From Pirellulaceae bacterium (GTDB taxonomy: Bacteria > Planctomycetota > Planctomycetia > Pirellulales > Pirellulaceae), in NCBI GenBank assembly GCA_028280445.1, contig JANQLU010000070.1, forward strand, positions 1 through 64,000: a stretch of DNA of 64,000 nucleotides. The letters are read 5' to 3'. The position numbers were made by a program, and so were the translations under genes. Positions within the stretch are counted from its first letter, which is position 1, and the number at the start of each line of letters is the position of its first letter. The notes beneath the pieces are model-generated. The model was not told the origin of the DNA and did not search any database. It saw only the letters and a list, made by a program, of their open reading frames with translations. Below are positions 62,296-64,000 of the stretch, in pieces.

Positions 62296-62715
62296 TCAGT
62301 TCGTTGCCATCTCGGTTGAAGCCGTTGTTTGCAATTGAAACCCTTCGTCAGTCCAACCGATGACGCCGCCAATCATTTCTTTGACAGGACGCCCCAATTT
62401 TGCCAAAGCCAAAGCTCCTTTGTTGGCTCCGTTGCAATGTGGTCCGGCACAGTAAACCACAAATAGCGTTTCAGCCGGATATTCGGCAAGCGCCGGTTCG
62501 TTGATCTTCCAATGGGGGAGATTAATAGCGGTGGGAATATGACCAGCCTGGAAACATTCCTCGCTGCGAACATCGAGCAACACAAAATCTGTTTTGTCGT
62601 TGGTAATGGCGTGATGAACGTCCCAACAATCGGTTTCGTACGAAAGCCGTTTTGAGAAAAATTCCACGGCATCGTCCTGCGGTGCAGCGGGAATTCGTGA
62701 AACAGTAGAACCCAT
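62296..62715 (-). CDS. Rhodanese-like sulfurtransferase
   Basis: A 139-residue single-domain rhodanese. FVLLDVRSEECFQAGHIPTA then INLPH is the conserved entry, and the active-site Cys lies in VVYCAGPHCNGANKGA. It carries sulfur to a thiol acceptor or acts as a redox switch. GAGGTAACG precedes the ATG at 62715. First gene of the operon, divergent from the MocR regulator. Confidence 0.92.
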   Translation of the reverse strand: MGSTVSRIPAAPQDDAVEFFSKRLSYETDCWDVHHAITNDKTDFVLLDVRSEECFQAGHIPTAINLPHWKINEPALAEYPAETLFVVYCAGPHCNGANKGALALAKLGRPVKEMIGGVIGWTDEGFQLQTTASTEMATN

Positions 62716-62888
62716 CGTTACCTCAGTTACTGCAAAAAAATACGACTCAGTTTTCAATTTGAATTTCGAAAACGGTGTTTTCGTCGTTTGATGTGTATTA
62801 CTATGGTAAAATTGTGGAGTGGTGAAAAGATCCAATATTGCCGTTTTCGACCAGTCCAATTTTTAACGTGTCGCTAAATGCAGATTGA

Positions 62889-64000
62889 ATGATGATGGCC
62901 AGAAAAAATGTCGTGGATGAGTTTGGTTTTTTGCGATTGGACGCGCGAAAAAAAACACCGCTGTTTCGGCAGCTTTATCAACAGCTGCGCACCGCTATCC
63001 TTCAGGGACGGATCAAGACGGACTACCGGATTCCGTCATCACGTGATTTGATGGAGCAGTTAGGAGTCTCCAGAACCACGATTGTGACGGCAATTGATTT
63101 GTTAATCGCCGAAGGGTATTTGCAAACGTTTCATGGACGCGGTACGTTTGTCGGCAGCGAAATTCCAGACGAACAGATTTTGCCTGAGGGTGTCGCGCCC
63201 GATGAGATCCAGCGTTGCAGTGACGAATCAAATCACTTGAACGAGTATGGAAAATCCTTACAGGGTTTGAATCGTGAGACCTGGTATACCGGAACACCCA
63301 AGGCGTTTTGTCCCGGCGAGCCAGCGTTGGATGAGTTTCCAGTCGACATTTGGTCGAAAATCGTCCGACGCGTTTGGAAATCGCTTGCTCCGATCGATTT
63401 GTCTTATGGTGAGCCGGCGGGCTATTCGCCATTGCGATCACAAGTCGCCGAATACCTGGCAGTTCATCGCGGTGTGAACTGCGATCCCGAGCAAGTCATG
63501 ATTGTCAACGGCACGCAGCAGGCCGTCGATGTTGTGGCTCGGCTAACGCTCGAGCAAGGTGACCAGGTTTTGTTTGAAAATCCGGGTTACATCAACGCTC
63601 GCGATACCTTTCAGAAACAGGGCGCCGAGATCATACCCGTTCCGGTTGACCACCAAGGTGCAGTTTTCGAAAAAGTGATTCAAAAACATCCAAAAGCCCG
63701 ACTCGCTTACGTTACACCGTCGCATCAATTTCCGATGGGCGTAATATTGCCGGTTGAACGGCGACTGGAGCTGATCAATTGGGCCAAAGAAAACGAGTCG
63801 CTGATTTTGGAGGATGACTACGACAGCGAATATCGTTATTCGCAAAAACCGTTGCCGTGCATGCAAGGATTAGATCGGGCGTCGAGAATTATTTACGTGG
63901 GAAGTTTTAGCAAGGTTGTATTTCCGGCCTTGGGTTTAGGCTATGCCATTGTTCCGCCACAAATGGTATCCGCGTTTGAAAATGCACTTCGTTTGAGTTC
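62889..64000 (+). CDS. MocR/PdxR-type regulator (GntR HTH fused to PLP aminotransferase), partial
   Basis: A 5' part of at least 370 residues, cut by the window end. Residues about 22-88 are a GntR-type winged helix-turn-helix (PLFRQLYQQLRTAILQGRI, IPSSRDLMEQLGVSRTTIV, FHGRGTFVG). Then a class I aminotransferase-like domain: GEPAGYSPLRSQVAEYLAVH, MIVNGTQQAVDVVARL, LEDDYDSEYRY and the PLP lysine in VGSFSKVVFPALGLGY (about residue 342). Such regulators sense PLP or a substrate complex and act on divergent genes, here most likely the rhodanese-PPOx-GNAT-DinB operon. Three in-frame ATG codons occur in a row at 62889-62897. Confidence 0.93.
   Translation, partial: MMMARKNVVDEFGFLRLDARKKTPLFRQLYQQLRTAILQGRIKTDYRIPSSRDLMEQLGVSRTTIVTAIDLLIAEGYLQTFHGRGTFVGSEIPDEQILPEGVAPDEIQRCSDESNHLNEYGKSLQGLNRETWYTGTPKAFCPGEPALDEFPVDIWSKIVRRVWKSLAPIDLSYGEPAGYSPLRSQVAEYLAVHRGVNCDPEQVMIVNGTQQAVDVVARLTLEQGDQVLFENPGYINARDTFQKQGAEIIPVPVDHQGAVFEKVIQKHPKARLAYVTPSHQFPMGVILPVERRLELINWAKENESLILEDDYDSEYRYSQKPLPCMQGLDRASRIIYVGSFSKVVFPALGLGYAIVPPQMVSAFENALRLS

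Overview
The window looks like part of the chromosome of a planctomycete, most likely of the Pirellulaceae type, with a GC content that looks close to 50%. The evidence is the gene families present: DUF1592+DUF1552 and DUF1549/DUF1553 cytochrome+DUF1501+sulfatase loci, an ECF sigma factor next to a large Ser/Thr kinase with a TPR-like tail, a second kinase with a zinc ribbon, a PEP-CTERM protein, and many orphan secreted and membrane proteins. No phage, insertion sequence, integrase or CRISPR array was seen. Coding starts were chosen by start codon, Shine-Dalgarno match and signal-peptide position. Many genes have no clear Shine-Dalgarno, so some starts are uncertain.

Layout. 0.1-5.4 kb: unknown protein, zinc-ribbon kinase, membrane protein, pyrF, and a divergent DUF2237 gene. 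5.4-9 kb: repeat mosaic, tRNA-Pro(GGG), a tiny PEP-CTERM protein, and an accessory-looking set (MESH1-like ppGpp hydrolase, PD-(D/E)XK-like protein, unknown protein). 9-14 kb: DUF1592/DUF1552 pair and a membrane protein. 14-20.5 kb: Cys-rich secreted protein, a small SRP RNA (4.5S) with a visible promoter and terminator, hydrolase plus MerR regulator, CsaA-like tRNA-binding protein, hemolysin III, and an Asn/Lys/Tyr-rich exported protein. 20.6-32 kb: M14 peptidase, an orphan binding-protein-like gene, a secreted glycosidase-like protein, a fused membrane/spermidine-synthase protein and a membrane beta-propeller protein. 32-38 kb: animal-type haem peroxidase and the sigma-factor/kinase pair. 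38-42.7 kb: divergent metR/metE and a PhyH-type dioxygenase. 43-49.4 kb: lipoprotein, DUF3500 protein, the ovothiol enzyme OvoA followed 3 nt later by an ATP-grasp ligase, and a zinc alcohol dehydrogenase. 49.7-54.5 kb: SDR-HyuA-HyuB operon. 54.5-60 kb: sulfatase/DUF1501/cytochrome operon. 60.5-64 kb: rhodanese-PPOx-GNAT-DinB operon, divergent from a MocR-type regulator cut by the window end.

The most interesting points are two. First, ovoA is tightly coupled to an undescribed ATP-grasp gene, with no OvoB lyase in the window, which suggests a further modified ovothiol or 5-thiohistidine product. Second, the intergenic spaces hold a network of at least five families of small inverted repeats (called A-F here). 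They are combined in mosaics and sit almost always just behind gene stop codons. One family, of about 110 bp, can be aligned end to end in three copies. One repeat supplies the last codons and the stop codon of the ATP-grasp gene.
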